From: Deinandra increscens subsp. villosa
Taxonomy: Eukaryota > Streptophyta > Magnoliopsida > Asterales > Asteraceae
Assembly (NCBI GenBank): GCA_039602395.1
Contig: JBCNJP010000007.1
Span: 108,255,377-108,319,376 of the forward strand
Length of the DNA stretch: 64,000 bases
Direction: 5' to 3'
In this document: positions 9,870 through 21,050 of the stretch, piece by piece
How the letters are laid out: the number at the start of each line of letters is the position of its first letter
Numbering within the stretch: position 1 is the stretch's first letter
Notes under the pieces: model-generated
Databases searched by the model: none
Told to the model about the DNA's origin: nothing
Seen by the model: the letters and a program-made list of their open reading frames with translations, nothing else
Position numbers and translations under genes: made by a program

Positions 9870-11142
9870 TGGGAACTGGAAAGATCCAAAAAAATTAAAA
9901 AAAGCTCCACATAATTCATCCCTAATCAACTCCCAATGCTTTTAAAAGACTCCAAAAAATAATCTTTAACCCTCATCGGGTCGTCTACCCAACTACCATC
10001 CACTCTTATACCTCGAATCAACGAGTATTTTCGCTTTTTATTAACAATTCCATGAAAGAACTTAGAATTATCGTCACCTTCAACTCCCCATTTAACTTTA
10101 GCTTTCTGCATCAAATCTAAAGTATATAGTCGTTTCAACTCCCCTATTTTTTTTCATATTTTCACGACGGTCATGAACTAAATCCTGTAACACCCCAATA
10201 CCCCTATCAATGTCTTGGTCCAACTTTTTAATTTTTTCTTTAAGATTATTGATAGAGGCTTCAACAGAGGGTCTTGAAGATTTCCACTTATTAATACACC
10301 TTTTCAACTCTTTAAAATTTATTTTTCAAATTAACCATCTTATTCCTAGAAACCTGTAATTATCAATAATCTTTGCCTCGTTAGCCAACTTCTCTTTCTT
10401 CACAATGTTATTAATGATCTTGTAAATGGAAAAAGAATCCGATGAGGTAGCCGGATTTTCCACATCCACATCCGCTTGAACAGAAGGCTTGACACCCAAG
10501 TCCTCCATCAAATCATTATTAATCAAACCTTCCTCTTCATCCGAAGCCTCGTTCTCATCAGACATGTCATCACTATAACTCGTATCCGATTCATGTAAAA
10601 GTGTTGATAGACTTCCCTTCCACTTCCACCGTCACATTCTCAAAAATCGGTTTTTAGAAGAAGTTAGAATGCACATTTTTAATACCCATTGGTTCATCCT
10701 TATCTTCATCTACGAAAATGCATTTTCCCCACGTTCCTCCAATATGAACTAAAGCCTCTTTGTTCCAAAGTAAAATGGGTAAGCCTAACACTTCAACCCA
10801 AACCATGCGTTCGTCTGGAATAAAATTAGCAGACACGGGAAGAAATCTCGAAAAAAATTTCTTCATATTAACATAAGATTGAAACTTGGTACACGATTCG
10901 AACGAACCAAACTCCAGTACCATCTTAGCCAGAATAGATATGTCGTCCACCTTAAAAGAATCTAGTTTCACATTAGGAATAACAGTTACCTTCTTATATG
11001 GAACAATATTGACACTATCTTTAGCAGGCTGTGAAAAAGTTGTCTTCTCTACGTAAGTCAACACCGGTTGGTTCATCGTAATCGATTGTTGCTTCTCCTG
11101 AGTCTTTCGCAGGAACTTTCCATCACGTTGAACATCGTAATC
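9870..11142 (-). pseudogene. degraded LINE (non-LTR retrotransposon) fragment
   Basis: Minus-strand fragments in several frames. 11142-10654 reads like a LINE ORF1 nucleic-acid-binding region (DERMVWVEVLGLPILLWNK, GKCIFVDEDKDE). 10565-10326 is an acidic linker (MSDENEASDEEEGLINNDL). 10307-9926 reads like the start of an L1-type reverse transcriptase (DLMQKAKVKWGVEGDDNSKF, FFHGIVNKKR). The endonuclease expected between them is missing and frames shift near 10320 and 10140. The fragment is cut at the right by Tat copy 1; ORF1 sequence reappears beyond it at 15207-15352. Confidence 0.75.
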
Positions 11143-11311
11143 AATAGCTTGAATATGTTTCATGCGAAGGTTAGACATGTTCTAATTAAAACCATTCGAA
11201 TATATTTCGTTTGAAAAGAGGATATGGTCCAAATTATTAAGTTGAAAATGTTTCGTACAAAATTAGTATGGGCTAATTAAAGTTAAAGCGAATATGTTTC
11301 GTTCTAAATAT

Positions 11312-11383
11312 GGATATGTTCCAAAGAGGGGGATATGTTCCAAAAAGTGGATATGTTCCAAAAAGTGGATATGTTCCAAATTG
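11312..11383. repeat. 18-bp tandem repeat in Tat copy 1
   Basis: Four units of GGATATGTTCCAAAAAGT with small differences, between the antisense ORF and the lost pol. The same array, in reverse, is in copy 2 at about 36359-36430. Confidence 0.85.
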
Positions 11384-11699
11384 ATTAACATTACTTTTTA
11401 TACATATATGGTTTAAGCTTAACTTTGTTAATAAAGCTCTTTTTCTTAAACGATTCGTACACATGTGTCTGATCAACACATGAGTATGTTGCGTTCGCAA
11501 ATTTTTTAAGCGAAGTTAATATAACATGAGATATTGTAGCAAGAAACACATGCAGTTACCATAAGTCAAAAGGTGCAAAATATCAAAGTTAGTTGTCCTA
11601 CACATACGGGCTTAGCAAGTTCATCCGCATGCAAGCGGGAATTGTCTGAGGAAGGTTGAAGTTTTTCAAAGAAAAGAAACAAGAGAATACCATAGGAGA

Positions 11700-14522
11700 T
11701 CATGCAGAGTTGGAAGGTGCATTATGTGACTCGGTTGTAGATCCAGGTTGATCGGTGTGGTGAGTTAGCTTGTCACCAAGGATGATTTCTTGAATTGTTT
11801 CCAATGGAGCATCATGCAGATCCGGGAGTTGCTTCAGAAATGGGATGCTTAGGTATTTGAAGGCTTCTGTGGCTTCGTGAAGCTTCTTGTTAGCATCTTT
11901 GTCAAATTCCTTCAAAGTTCCGACAGAGGTCCCTGGCATTTTTGCATAATGAAACCCAAGGATTAAACCTTCATTAACTCCACATGCGTTCATCGCATTG
12001 TTAATGTTTCCAACAGCAGACACCAAGTCAGGGTCTTTGAACAGCTTCTTCACAATGGCATCTATGCCCTCTTTGAGTAACCAGGATTTGTCATACTGTA
12101 AGGTATGCTTTTCTTCATTTAGCTCTTCAAGTTTTTTCTCCAGGGCTTTCTTTTCTTCTTCAAATTTATGGCGTTGTTGGGTCAACGCATCTTTCATGCC
12201 AGTCGCCTCTGATAGTGTAAGTAGGTCAGGGAAGAAGAAATGGGGGATAGTTTCAAAGCATAAATAAGGGAACAATATAAAAAGGTAAAAGAAAGAAGGT
12301 TAACCGTCAGAAGCTGTTCGCAATTGGTCATTGAGCAACTTCTTTTCTTGTGCTAGAGACTCGATTTCCTTCAAGGCGTCCAAGTTTTTCTTCTCAAAAG
12401 AAAGTTGTTGTTTCTTCAGCATGTCAACCATTGAGCGAGCCTCATTCAAAGCGAGTTCTGCCAGAGTCTTCTTTTGAGCCATATCATTTTTTGCTTTCAC
12501 AAGGGCCATCTTGTCCTTTTCCAAACATTGAATTTTGCTTTGCATCACTGGGGTTTGCATTTGGGCAATTTCGCTGGATAAATTGGCATTTTCAGCTCTG
12601 ATCCATCGGTTGTAAAGCTCGGGTATGATGGATTGGGCCTCAGCTTGAATAGCAGTAATGCGGGAAGCTAAAACAGAAGGGGGAAGACCTTGAAGGAACT
12701 TTACATCATTAGGAGTGGAACTGTGCAAAAACATGTCCTTTGCAACTGCAGGATCTGTGAAACTGTCTTTGTTGTTTATGTTCCAATTGGGAAGAAATAG
12801 TTCACCTAAGTTGTATCCTGCGGTTCTCCTTGTTTTAACTTGCGCATATTTACTTTTTAACCACTCGATTTCATTCTGGGTAGAGGAAAGGAAGGTTGAG
12901 ATGCTTGATGATGACAGGCTGGTTTGAGATGATGGGAAAATTATTCCAGAACTGGGATGGATAGGTGGTAAGATGGTGTGACTGGTTGTAAGAGAAATAG
13001 GGGGATTTTCTTCAGTAATTTCTAAGGTGGCTGGTGGTGATGTGGCAGAGTATTCATTCATGGTGATATCATCACTAGAAATCATATATGATAAGCTGCG
13101 CGGGCTGATGGGTGAAGTTTTGGGTTTTTCAAATTTAAAACTTACATCGTCAGAAGGAGAAGCAACGTCAGCCAGACGGTCCATTTGAGTTTCACTAGGG
13201 GGAGTGTTGTCATTTCCAGAAGGTAGGGGGTTATGAACATTGTGTCGGGGTGAGCGCCGGGGAACATGATCTTCTTTTGCGTTCTTTGGATCAATCTTTT
13301 CACCTTGGGCAGTTTCGGTGGGTGCATTTGCGTCGACTGCTTTCTCGGCTCTTTTTGGTGCTTCTTTCTTGTTTCTTTTGTTAACAAGTGGTTCATCCTT
13401 CTTCGGGGATTCATGATGACCCCTGGCAATATGTTTCCTTCTTTTAGTCGTAACAGTAGGCGGGTTCTGAGCTGATTCAGTCTCTTGGGTCTCTGGTGGT
13501 GTTTTGTCAGTAACGACGGTGCTGCTGGAAGTAGCGCCAATTGGTTCAAAGGTGGGTGTTGCATCTGAGTGGTCAGTTGGAGATTCAAAAGTTAAGGACG
13601 AAAATCTCGCAATTTCAATACACCAGATAGATCCATCTCTAGCAGAAAGGACAAAATATAAGTTAGTATGTAATAAAGCAGGAAAGAGGGAAGACAATAG
13701 AATGTGAAACTCACTAGCGCCTTCGTTAAAGAAGGAAGGTCGCAAGTGAGGGTTAGACCAGTGCGTGCTAATCTGTGCGGCAACCAGAATCTCTTCGGGA
13801 AGTTTGCGAACGGGGAATGAGAAATTGCTTATGAGGGTGAAATGCTTTTGGTTGATAGTTTCCTTTTTGGGGGGATCATCGCGAATAGCAAACTTTGGGT
13901 CACGCCAGATCATGGTTGATGGAACGCATGTGTTGTCAAGATAGAAAAATTGGTTTTTCCAAAGACGGTTAGTGGCAGGTTTGCTACTACAAATTGGGCT
14001 GAGTTCGCGACGTTTCTCAAATGTGTACCAGTTTCCGCCCATGGTTAGGCGATAAAAGGCATGAAACAGGGTAACGTCGGGGGTAATTCCGAGGGCTCGA
14101 CATGATAACTCAAAATGATTTAAGATAGACAGACCTGGAGGGTTGCATTGAGCAATATGAATCCCGAAATATTCTAGGGCTTCAAAGAGGAACGGGGTGA
14201 AAGGAATCCTATAATTTGCTTGCTTAAAGAAGTCAAGATATAACCCTATTTTACCCTCGGGAAATGGGTAGATGGGTTTTTTGGATACAGGCAGGGTAGG
14301 ATGGAAATTTGTGGGAATGTGGAAATCCTCGACAAAAGTATCAAGGATTTCTTGAGAAATTAAGCAATAAGAAATGTCAAGATTGTGTTTTGTTGGAACC
14401 TTCTCAGGTTTAGGGTTTTCAAGAGTGGCAGCCATTTTTGTAGCTTCAGTTGTGGGTGTGGTGCTGAGATTTTCAGTCTCGGGGACTGGATTAGAGATAG
14501 GTGATTCGGGGGGAGTAGACAT
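11700..14522 (-). pseudogene. antisense extra ORF of Tat element (PF04195 'Transposase_28'-like), copy 1
   Basis: The protein starts MSTPPESPISNPVPETENLS at 14522. Residues about 45-260 match the plant 'putative gypsy type transposon' domain (YPFPEGKIGLYLDFFKQANY, MGGNWYTFEKRR), then comes a Pro/Ser/Thr/Lys-rich middle and a long C-terminal coiled coil. Two introns can be read. 13714-13639 (76 bp, GTGAGT...CTGCTAG) removes sequence before MDLSGVLKL, where family members have a similar EMDL motif. 12304-12209 (96 bp, GTTAACC...TATCAG) joins 12305 to 12208. A run of four T (13604-13601) is one base shorter than in copy 2, so the spliced form is out of frame, though the unspliced frame stays open. 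Its strand is opposite to the element. Function is unknown. Confidence 0.78.
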
Positions 14523-14698
14523 TGCAGTGAAGATAAAAGTAAAAAAAATTTTGAAAGAAGGAGAAGAGGTTATAGATGGAAAGGACTGACCTGCAAATTG
14601 TCAAGGATGAAGAAGATGAAGTGGTAAACTTTTCAACCAGAGAGGAGTATAAGCAAAAAAAAGGTGAGGTTAAAAGAGTTATAAGGGTTTGGGGCGTG

Positions 14699-14706
14699 TA
14701 TTTATA
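14699..14706 (-). promoter_or_regulatory. TATA box of the antisense ORF, copy 1
   Basis: TATAAATA on the minus strand, 177 bp before the ATG. Copy 2 has the same box at the same spacing (179 bp), and it lies inside the element next to the 3' LTR. Confidence 0.65.
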
Positions 14707-14874
14707 ATAGCAGGTTTAAATGGTCAGGGACAGTTGATGGATGTGACATAAAGTGTGGAATGATTGTACCGTACAAACAAGTAAAACATTTCGATCAGAT
14801 GCGGAAGATGAATCGTTAAAATCAAACGATAAGTCTATTAATCCTAAGCATTATACTTAATAGACTTGGGGACT

Positions 14875-15206
14875 TGATGAGTAGATGAGTTTGTCGGATA
14901 TGTCTGCATATCCGACCATCGGACATCTAAGTCCTCAAAATATTGTAAGTGGTTTTACAGGTGAATGCAAGGCGAGGATCTGAGTCAAGATCCGAGATAA
15001 GAGCTGGAGAAGCGGAATTGGAAGCCTATAAATACTCGAGATTAGATTTAGATTAGGGATACTTGTACCATTTTACTTCAGTCACTTGTAACTATCTCAA
15101 TCAATCAACATGACTTTCTCTCTCTAAACTCAGATCTCTCTCACTTTTACCTCCCCTCTCTGATTTGATGGTAAAGGTGCTCATTGTGACACTTTTTCCC
15201 TTTTCA
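14875..15206 (+). repeat. 3' LTR of Tat copy 1 (332 bp)
   Basis: Starts TGATGAGTAG and ends TTTTCA, the same length as both LTRs of copy 2 and clearly similar with scattered substitutions. It contains the perfect inverted repeat GTCGGATATG/CATATCCGAC (14893-14916) and a TATAAATA box around 15030. Confidence 0.9.
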
Positions 15207-15352
15207 AACATCATCATGGTGACCACGATCTTTCGCATTCAACGGAAATCTTGCCACATCCACAAAAACACGATATGTTCCAAACCACATTGAGTGAAGG
15301 TTCGAAAGCATCTTTGGGATATCATCCACTGAATTGACGAAACCTAACAAAA
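15207..15352 (-). pseudogene. LINE ORF1 RRM-like fragment
   Basis: The minus strand reads GFVNSVDDIPKMLSNLHSMW followed by FGTYRVFVDVARFPLNAKD, like the RNA-recognition domain at the start of LINE ORF1 proteins in this plant group. It is cut by the Tat copy 1 LTR on one side and by an N gap on the other. It is probably the other half of the LINE at 9870-11142. Confidence 0.6.
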
Positions 15353-15852
15353 NNNNNNNNNNNNNNNNNNNNNNNNNNNNNNNNNNNNNNNNNNNNNNNN
15401 NNNNNNNNNNNNNNNNNNNNNNNNNNNNNNNNNNNNNNNNNNNNNNNNNNNNNNNNNNNNNNNNNNNNNNNNNNNNNNNNNNNNNNNNNNNNNNNNNNNN
15501 NNNNNNNNNNNNNNNNNNNNNNNNNNNNNNNNNNNNNNNNNNNNNNNNNNNNNNNNNNNNNNNNNNNNNNNNNNNNNNNNNNNNNNNNNNNNNNNNNNNN
15601 NNNNNNNNNNNNNNNNNNNNNNNNNNNNNNNNNNNNNNNNNNNNNNNNNNNNNNNNNNNNNNNNNNNNNNNNNNNNNNNNNNNNNNNNNNNNNNNNNNNN
15701 NNNNNNNNNNNNNNNNNNNNNNNNNNNNNNNNNNNNNNNNNNNNNNNNNNNNNNNNNNNNNNNNNNNNNNNNNNNNNNNNNNNNNNNNNNNNNNNNNNNN
15801 NNNNNNNNNNNNNNNNNNNNNNNNNNNNNNNNNNNNNNNNNNNNNNNNNNNN
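15353..15852. other. assembly gap, 500 N
   Basis: Exactly 500 N, a placeholder length. ORFs spanning it have no meaning. Confidence 0.99.
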
Positions 15853-16129
15853 ATCATGTATTTATATTTGATTTTAAAAATATTAATTTATATGATAACT
15901 TCAGATTTTAAATGATGATTTTTTCCGAAAATAAGTTATGTGCATCTATATATGTTATCGAAATTGGCATTGTAGCTCACAATTCACAATTCGATATCAA
16001 GTTTCCTATCTACCTATATTGTAAGTTTCTTTCTCCTTTCTCGCATTAGTTATATTTTACAGTGTCCATTCTATTATCATTGATCATATATGAAGTTTTT
16101 TACATTGTTTTTTGATTTTTTCAGGTTCA

Positions 16130-18500
16130 ATGGCAAGTCAGACATATCACCTCATAAAATATTTGAACGTGAGGCGTGAGAATTTTGTTCTCAAACTCCG
16201 TGTTCTGAGGGTTTGGAGAACTGATAATAGAGATAAAAGTAAACCATACTCGATTGAGATGGTTATGTCTGATGGAGAGGTAGTAGTTTCTAATTTTTTC
16301 TTTAAATCATCATAAGTCGATAATTTTTTTACTATATATACTTTTGAAATTTAATAATTTTGTTGCAGTGTGAAAGAGTCCAGTCTAATTGTTTTTGGCC
16401 AAATGGTATGGCCGTTTTGAAAGGTTCTTCAATGAGGGCGAGGTTCTGGTGATCAGGAAACCAACCTTGGGCGAGAATAGGGGCCAGGTGAAGGTCATTC
16501 GTAATCCCATCAAGGTGTGTATGAACAACAACACTGAGATTCAGCGTTGTGACAGTTGGAGCGGACCACTGGCTGTTTCTGAGTTCGCCGACTTTCAGAA
16601 TATAATTGATATGGAGATCGATAAGAGTGTAACTATTGGTAAGATTGTGGTTAAAGTGTTTTGCTTTTTTTATTGTTAATTTATTTGTTACTGATTTTTT
16701 CTCACTTTCTAATCGTTTCAGATATCATTGGCATTGTTACTGGTTCTAATGCTCCGGTTACTTTTGGTGATAAAGGAGAAAAGATCAGGATTAACTTCTC
16801 CATCCAGGGCGTTCAGTAAGTTGATTTAATATTTTTATTTAATATTATATTTTAATTTTATAAAATTTAAATAGTATGTTAATCTCTTATTTGTTTTTAA
16901 GGGGTCGTACACTCTACCGTTTGCATAATCCCTTATGTTAATCTCTTATGTTAATCTCTAATTAGAAGTTATGTAGGTTCCATTGGAGGTCAAGATGATG
17001 GTACGAAACATTTTTCTGTCTCTTTGAAGTGATCCACTTATGTTCGCAAGTTTGTGGCTTCCAAGGTTCTTATGTTTTTTCATGTTTTTTAGATTAATAG
17101 TTTGTAATTGCTCTTGCTCATCACCTAAATTATATCATATATGAATGTATCTTACGTAGAAAGTATTATTCCCATCCGCAAATTAGTCTTGAATTATGAT
17201 TTTCAATTGGGTTCTTTGTTTCTTAGTTTTGGTCTTAAGTATAGAAATCAGAACATCAATTGACATGCACTTTATATAAATGTAGTTATTTAACTCACTT
17301 ATTTGCTTATAAAACCCGCAAAAATTGTTGACCAAAACACAGATAGGTTATGTGTTTCTTAAAGCCCACAAAGTACATCTTAGATCCTTTTACTTTTTCT
17401 ATTTTTTTTAACCATAACTGTTTCCTGTTTTTTTAGCAATGAAATGCTAACATGTTTAAATTTCTTCACATTAGAAAGAATCATTGGAAGGCTTTGTTTT
17501 AGGTAAGCTGGATGCCTGGATAATTATCTGTTCATATGAAGATATACAACAACTCAGCTCCATTGCTGCAAGGTAAATTAAGTAATAGCCATTTTTTTAG
17601 TTGTTGGTGATGGTGATGGTGATGGTGTTGCTACTCCTGCTCATTCAGGTTTCTTATTTATTTAACTTTTTGGTTAGTTTATGGTATTTTCACATTGCTT
17701 TATGAATTTATTAGCATCACTTCATTTAATTTGGTGTTTTTGTTTCAATTTGTTTAATCAATGGCGAAATAAAACTACTTAGTCGTAGGTCATTATAGGA
17801 TTCTTTTATCAACCAACTAAGAAGTTCAACTCATGATTTTCTTAATAAAAACTCATCTTTTATGAGGAATTGTTGCAGCCTTGGTGTCATAAATGGAATA
17901 AGGTGCGTTTAATATAGGATGCGTGGATTGATTATATGGTTAACTTGAAGGATCAAAGCAGGGTATTGAAAAGGATGTGGGCATGTGGCTGATGCTGATG
18001 TGCTTTTTACATGCCATTTAAGGGGTTGCATTGCATTGTAGGTAGGAAAAAGTCTCAAGGTACCAGATTTGTTAATCTTCAGTCCACATGATGATGTTTG
18101 TAATTGGGTTTACTTTATTGGTCAAATATGTGCTTATTGGGTTTAACTATATTTAAACATAAACTCATAAATTTCTCACTATCATGTTCAAAACCTATTT
18201 ATATTATATTGAGTTATATAATAATACTTTTATATGTTAATTATAGGAGGTGATAGATCTTTCTGACGGTCATGAGAATACAAACTTCGGAGGTGATCTC
18301 AGTGACATGAAGAGTCAAAACAAGAAAGATACAATTGCCAAAGGAAATTTCAGAGTGATGATTTGAAGCGGAACCTTAATGATATCTATGATATTGAAGA
18401 TGGTGCAGCTTCATCTACAGCAAAGTCTGCTGCTGATGCTGCTACTAAGAGTCAATCTTCCTTTGAGCAGGAGTTGTTGGTTTCAAAGGTCGAGAAATAA
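16130..18500 (+). pseudogene. RPA 70-kDa subunit-like gene, broken
   Basis: RPA1 binds single-stranded DNA. Exon 1 (16130-16279) encodes MASQTYHLIKYLNVRRENF and LKLRVLRVWR, an OB-fold start, with a splice donor at 16280 and an acceptor before 16369. The next exon carries FERFFNEGEVLVIRKPTLGE and SGPLAVSEFADFQNIIDMEI, but reaching it needs a frame shift near 16400. A further piece at 16723-16816 reads IIGIVTGSNAPVTFGDKGEK. The C-terminal exon at 18365-18500 reads KRNLNDIYDIEDGAASST and ends SKVEK-stop. Between 17000 and 18300 I see only scraps. The intron-exon form and the Helitron setting fit a captured gene that has decayed. Confidence 0.7.
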
Positions 18501-18757
18501 CTTGAGTCGAAGAATGGTTGTGGTCGAGTGGAGTTCTTATTTTTTAAAGTTTGGTGAACAGTTGTTTTTTATTTGTTTTTCGTGATTGGCTTTGGTTGAT
18601 GACATTAGTTTGATTGTTTTTCTGTTGATGGACATGGTTTATTTTGTTAACAGATATGCATGGTTTGGTTTTATTTACTTTGTTTATTTTTAATACTTTG
18701 TAATAATTTTATTTATAAAATTTGTTGTTACTTCATATGTATTTATATGTTGCTTTA

Positions 18758-18848
18758 TCAAGGGTGAAGAGTAAGAAGGGTCTGAAGATCTTGATTTTGG
18801 ATGAAGACCGTCCTCCAACGAATGTAACAAAAAATATAGTGTATATAT
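18758..18848 (+). pseudogene. Helitron Rep-helicase C-terminal remnant
   Basis: Reads SRVKSKKGLKILILDEDRPP then TNVTKNIVY, matching the conserved end of the Pif1-like helicase of plant Helitron proteins. It lies 146 bp before the hairpin and CTAG end, its usual place. Confidence 0.7.
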
Positions 18849-18965
18849 CTATTTTCTCAAAATTGTAATTGTTATTGAAATTTTTTTATTATTATTGAAT
18901 ATTGTTCTACCGATAAGAATTTTTTTGATAGTATATATATCTATAATTTTTTTTTACGTTTTAGC

Positions 18966-18994
18966 CCCGGGTATTTACCCGGGTAAGTGGCTAG
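18966..18994 (+). other. Helitron 3' terminal hairpin and CTAG end
   Basis: Stem 18966-18973 pairs with 18976-18983, then TAAGTGG and CTAG (18991-18994). The next base is T, as expected for insertion between A and T. Confidence 0.8.
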
Positions 18995-19189
18995 TGAAGA
19001 CATGTAACAACCATTTTAGTGCTTTATTAGGATTAAGATAAGATAAGATATATTGTGATCTAGTCTATATGAAGAGTTCTTACAAATATTTAACACATGA
19101 AAATACAATGGATATATACAAAATTAACTATAAAATTAGATGGGCTCAATTATATCCATGTAGTCAAAACAGGAGGTTCATGAATAATA

Positions 19190-19606
19190 TGCTAGATGTT
19201 TATTTTTTTCATAAAGTTTTTTTTTGTTTCTTTTATGTCTGTGTCGCACAGACATTTAGGTCTGTGGATTTTTTGTTTTTCGAAGACGTTTCTTAAAAAA
19301 AATGTATGTGCAGGCTCTTCTTGGTGCAGATGTGACCCAACCACTTCTAACCTCTTCAAACCGTCGCCCCCTTCCACGAGCGGTCGTCCTCCACCGGTCG
19401 ACTCTCTTCACCGGCGGTCGTCCTCAATCCCGCTGCCCCTTCAATTCAGGAAAACAAACAGAGTCTTCTTCTTACAGACTGCATGGGTTTGGTTTATCCC
19501 TTCTTCTATAGATGTATGCAGATGTGGTTCGCAAACTGTAGACATTTTACCTCTTAAAAAACAAACTGCACCTAAGACTTCATTTGAAGTCTTCAAAGAG
19601 TACTAG
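19190..19606 (+). mobile_element. second, non-autonomous Helitron-like 3' end
   Basis: A 9-bp perfect hairpin (AAGACTTCA/TGAAGTCTT, 19574-19593) is followed by nine bases and CTAG (19603-19606), with T next. A palindromic GTCTGTG/CACAGAC motif lies near 19240. The interior includes a GC-rich stretch that is open in several frames but recognisable as no protein. The 5' end is not defined; the start given is only a guess. Confidence 0.5.
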
Positions 19607-19749
19607 TAGAAGGCGTTTCCCGAAAATGTCTATAATTTGAAACCAAGATGGAATATGAAGTAAAAGTACTCGAATGAGACATTTGGTAACATTTTGTTTG
19701 ATAAAATGAGTGTCTATATCAATTTGTTTAATATCAACGTGATGTTTAC

Positions 19750-19785
19750 CCCCCCCCCACTCCCCCCACCCCCACCCCCGCGCGT
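19750..19785 (-). other. G-rich tract with G-quadruplex potential
   Basis: The minus strand has four runs of at least five G separated by one or two bases, beside a GC palindrome (19780-19796). No gene is attached. Confidence 0.6.
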
Positions 19786-20646
19786 TGCGGCGGGCCATCG
19801 TGCTGGTTGTGTTCTTGTGTGTGTTGTGTATTGAATGTTATCATAGTTTGATATTTCATAGTCATTTGCACTGGGTCTAACATACATTTATGTAATTTCC
19901 ATGTCATTTTAGCGTCTACTTGCAACAAAATATTCAGCAGATTAGCAGACTATATTATAGATACAAAATGTAGAAAGAGTTGTTGGCTACAGTTACAATA
20001 GATAGATTGCAAGACATTAGCTTTCCGACAAAAAACAGGTACCTACATCAAGAAGTGTTAGTGATTATCAGTTAAAATATGTACCTCATATCGGTTATTA
20101 GGTATACATGACTAAGTTACAATAGTAAAGGAAGAAAGACACTAATAGAAAGAGTTGAGGTTTTTAAAGTTATATCACCTCTAATATAACAAACATACCT
20201 AACCTGCAGGGATTCACAACAAAAAATTGCAGCCTATTCCACCTCCACAATACTATTAAAAACCGCCAATTGTGCTAGTTAAATTACTATACATGGAGAT
20301 GAAATCCATTGACACTTTATAATAAAGGATCACAAATCAGATAAGAAGCTAGTTACCAAGGATTCTAAATGCTTTGTTGGTTCCTGCAATCTGTAAGCAT
20401 TAAACTCCAATCAAAACCTAAATGCAAATAAAAGCAATATGCTAATGATGCAACGATTCACCATCATTATGACTAATTTTAAGCATAGTGAAACGAATTT
20501 AATTACAATAAAAATTGTTGATTTGTAAGGGCTCAGACGTATTATCATTGGCTTCAAAAAACATTGATGGACCAGGAATAGCAACAAAAATGTAAAGTGC
20601 ACCTATATCAGTAAAAAAACCGAAGAAATCATCCAAAAGACTTAAT

Positions 20647-21050
20647 TTTTCTAGGCTCGGATAAGGGATCCGAAATCATCATTGCCATCTTTCCAGTCCT
20701 TAAAAGCATCCGCAATACATAAGCGGTGGCGACACACCGGTAAACCGGCGGCCACCAAACCACCATAACCTTTTTTGTAATCAATGAACCGTCACGTAAA
20801 ATTAAAGCCCACAAATTAAGGCTCAAATCTGGAGATCATCACAACCATTTTTCTAGGCTCAGATAACAGATACGCAATCATCATTGCCATCTTTCCGGTC
20901 ACTAAAAGCATCCACAATACATGAGCGGTGGCGACACACCGGTAAATCGGTCGCCACCAAACCACCATAACCATTTTTGTAATCAATGAACCGTCACGTA
21001 AAATTTAAACCGACAAATTAAGGCTCAAACCTGAAGATCATCACATACAA
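20647..21050. repeat. direct tandem duplication, period 202 bp
   Basis: Two units, about 20647-20848 and 20849-21050, both starting TTTCTAGGCTC and sharing GGTGGCGACACACCGGTAAA and AATCAATGAACCGTCACGTA. They differ by scattered substitutions. No coding sequence is recognised. Confidence 0.8.

Larger units (their letters stand above)
11143..15206 (+). mobile_element. Tat-type Ty3-gypsy element, copy 1, 5'-truncated
   Basis: This segment is the inverted counterpart of 32375-36597 in the complete copy 2. It keeps the antisense extra ORF, the PPT-like tract before the LTR (GACTTGGGGACT, 14863-14874) and a 332-bp 3' LTR. The 5' LTR, gag and pol are missing, and homology stops at about 11143, where LINE sequence starts. 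With LINE ORF1 pieces on both sides, it inserted into a LINE and then lost its left part together with some LINE. Confidence 0.85.
15853..18994 (+). mobile_element. Helitron with RPA-like gene and Rep-helicase remnant (5' end not seen)
   Basis: The 3' end at 18994 is diagnostic: an 8-bp hairpin (CCCGGGTA/TACCCGGG, 18966-18983), seven bases, then CTAG followed by host T. Upstream are a helicase C-terminal remnant and an RPA1-like gene. Plant Helitrons often carry RPA genes. The 5' TC end is either in the N gap or not recognisable. Rep and most of the helicase are absent, so it is non-autonomous. Confidence 0.75.

Noticed and set aside
9851..9876. TTCCCAAC...GTTGGGAA inverted repeat at the SIRE LTR edge, considered as a larger terminal structure
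   Set aside because: One arm is the LTR end itself and the other is flanking DNA; it may be chance and cannot be tested without the second LTR.
15204..15915. ORFs made mostly of X across the first gap
   Set aside because: They exist only because N runs contain no stops; the same applies at 46255-46893.
19196..19606. 136-residue plus-strand ORF
   Set aside because: It lies in a Helitron-like end, has low-complexity composition and unrelated overlapping frames; no protein family recognised.
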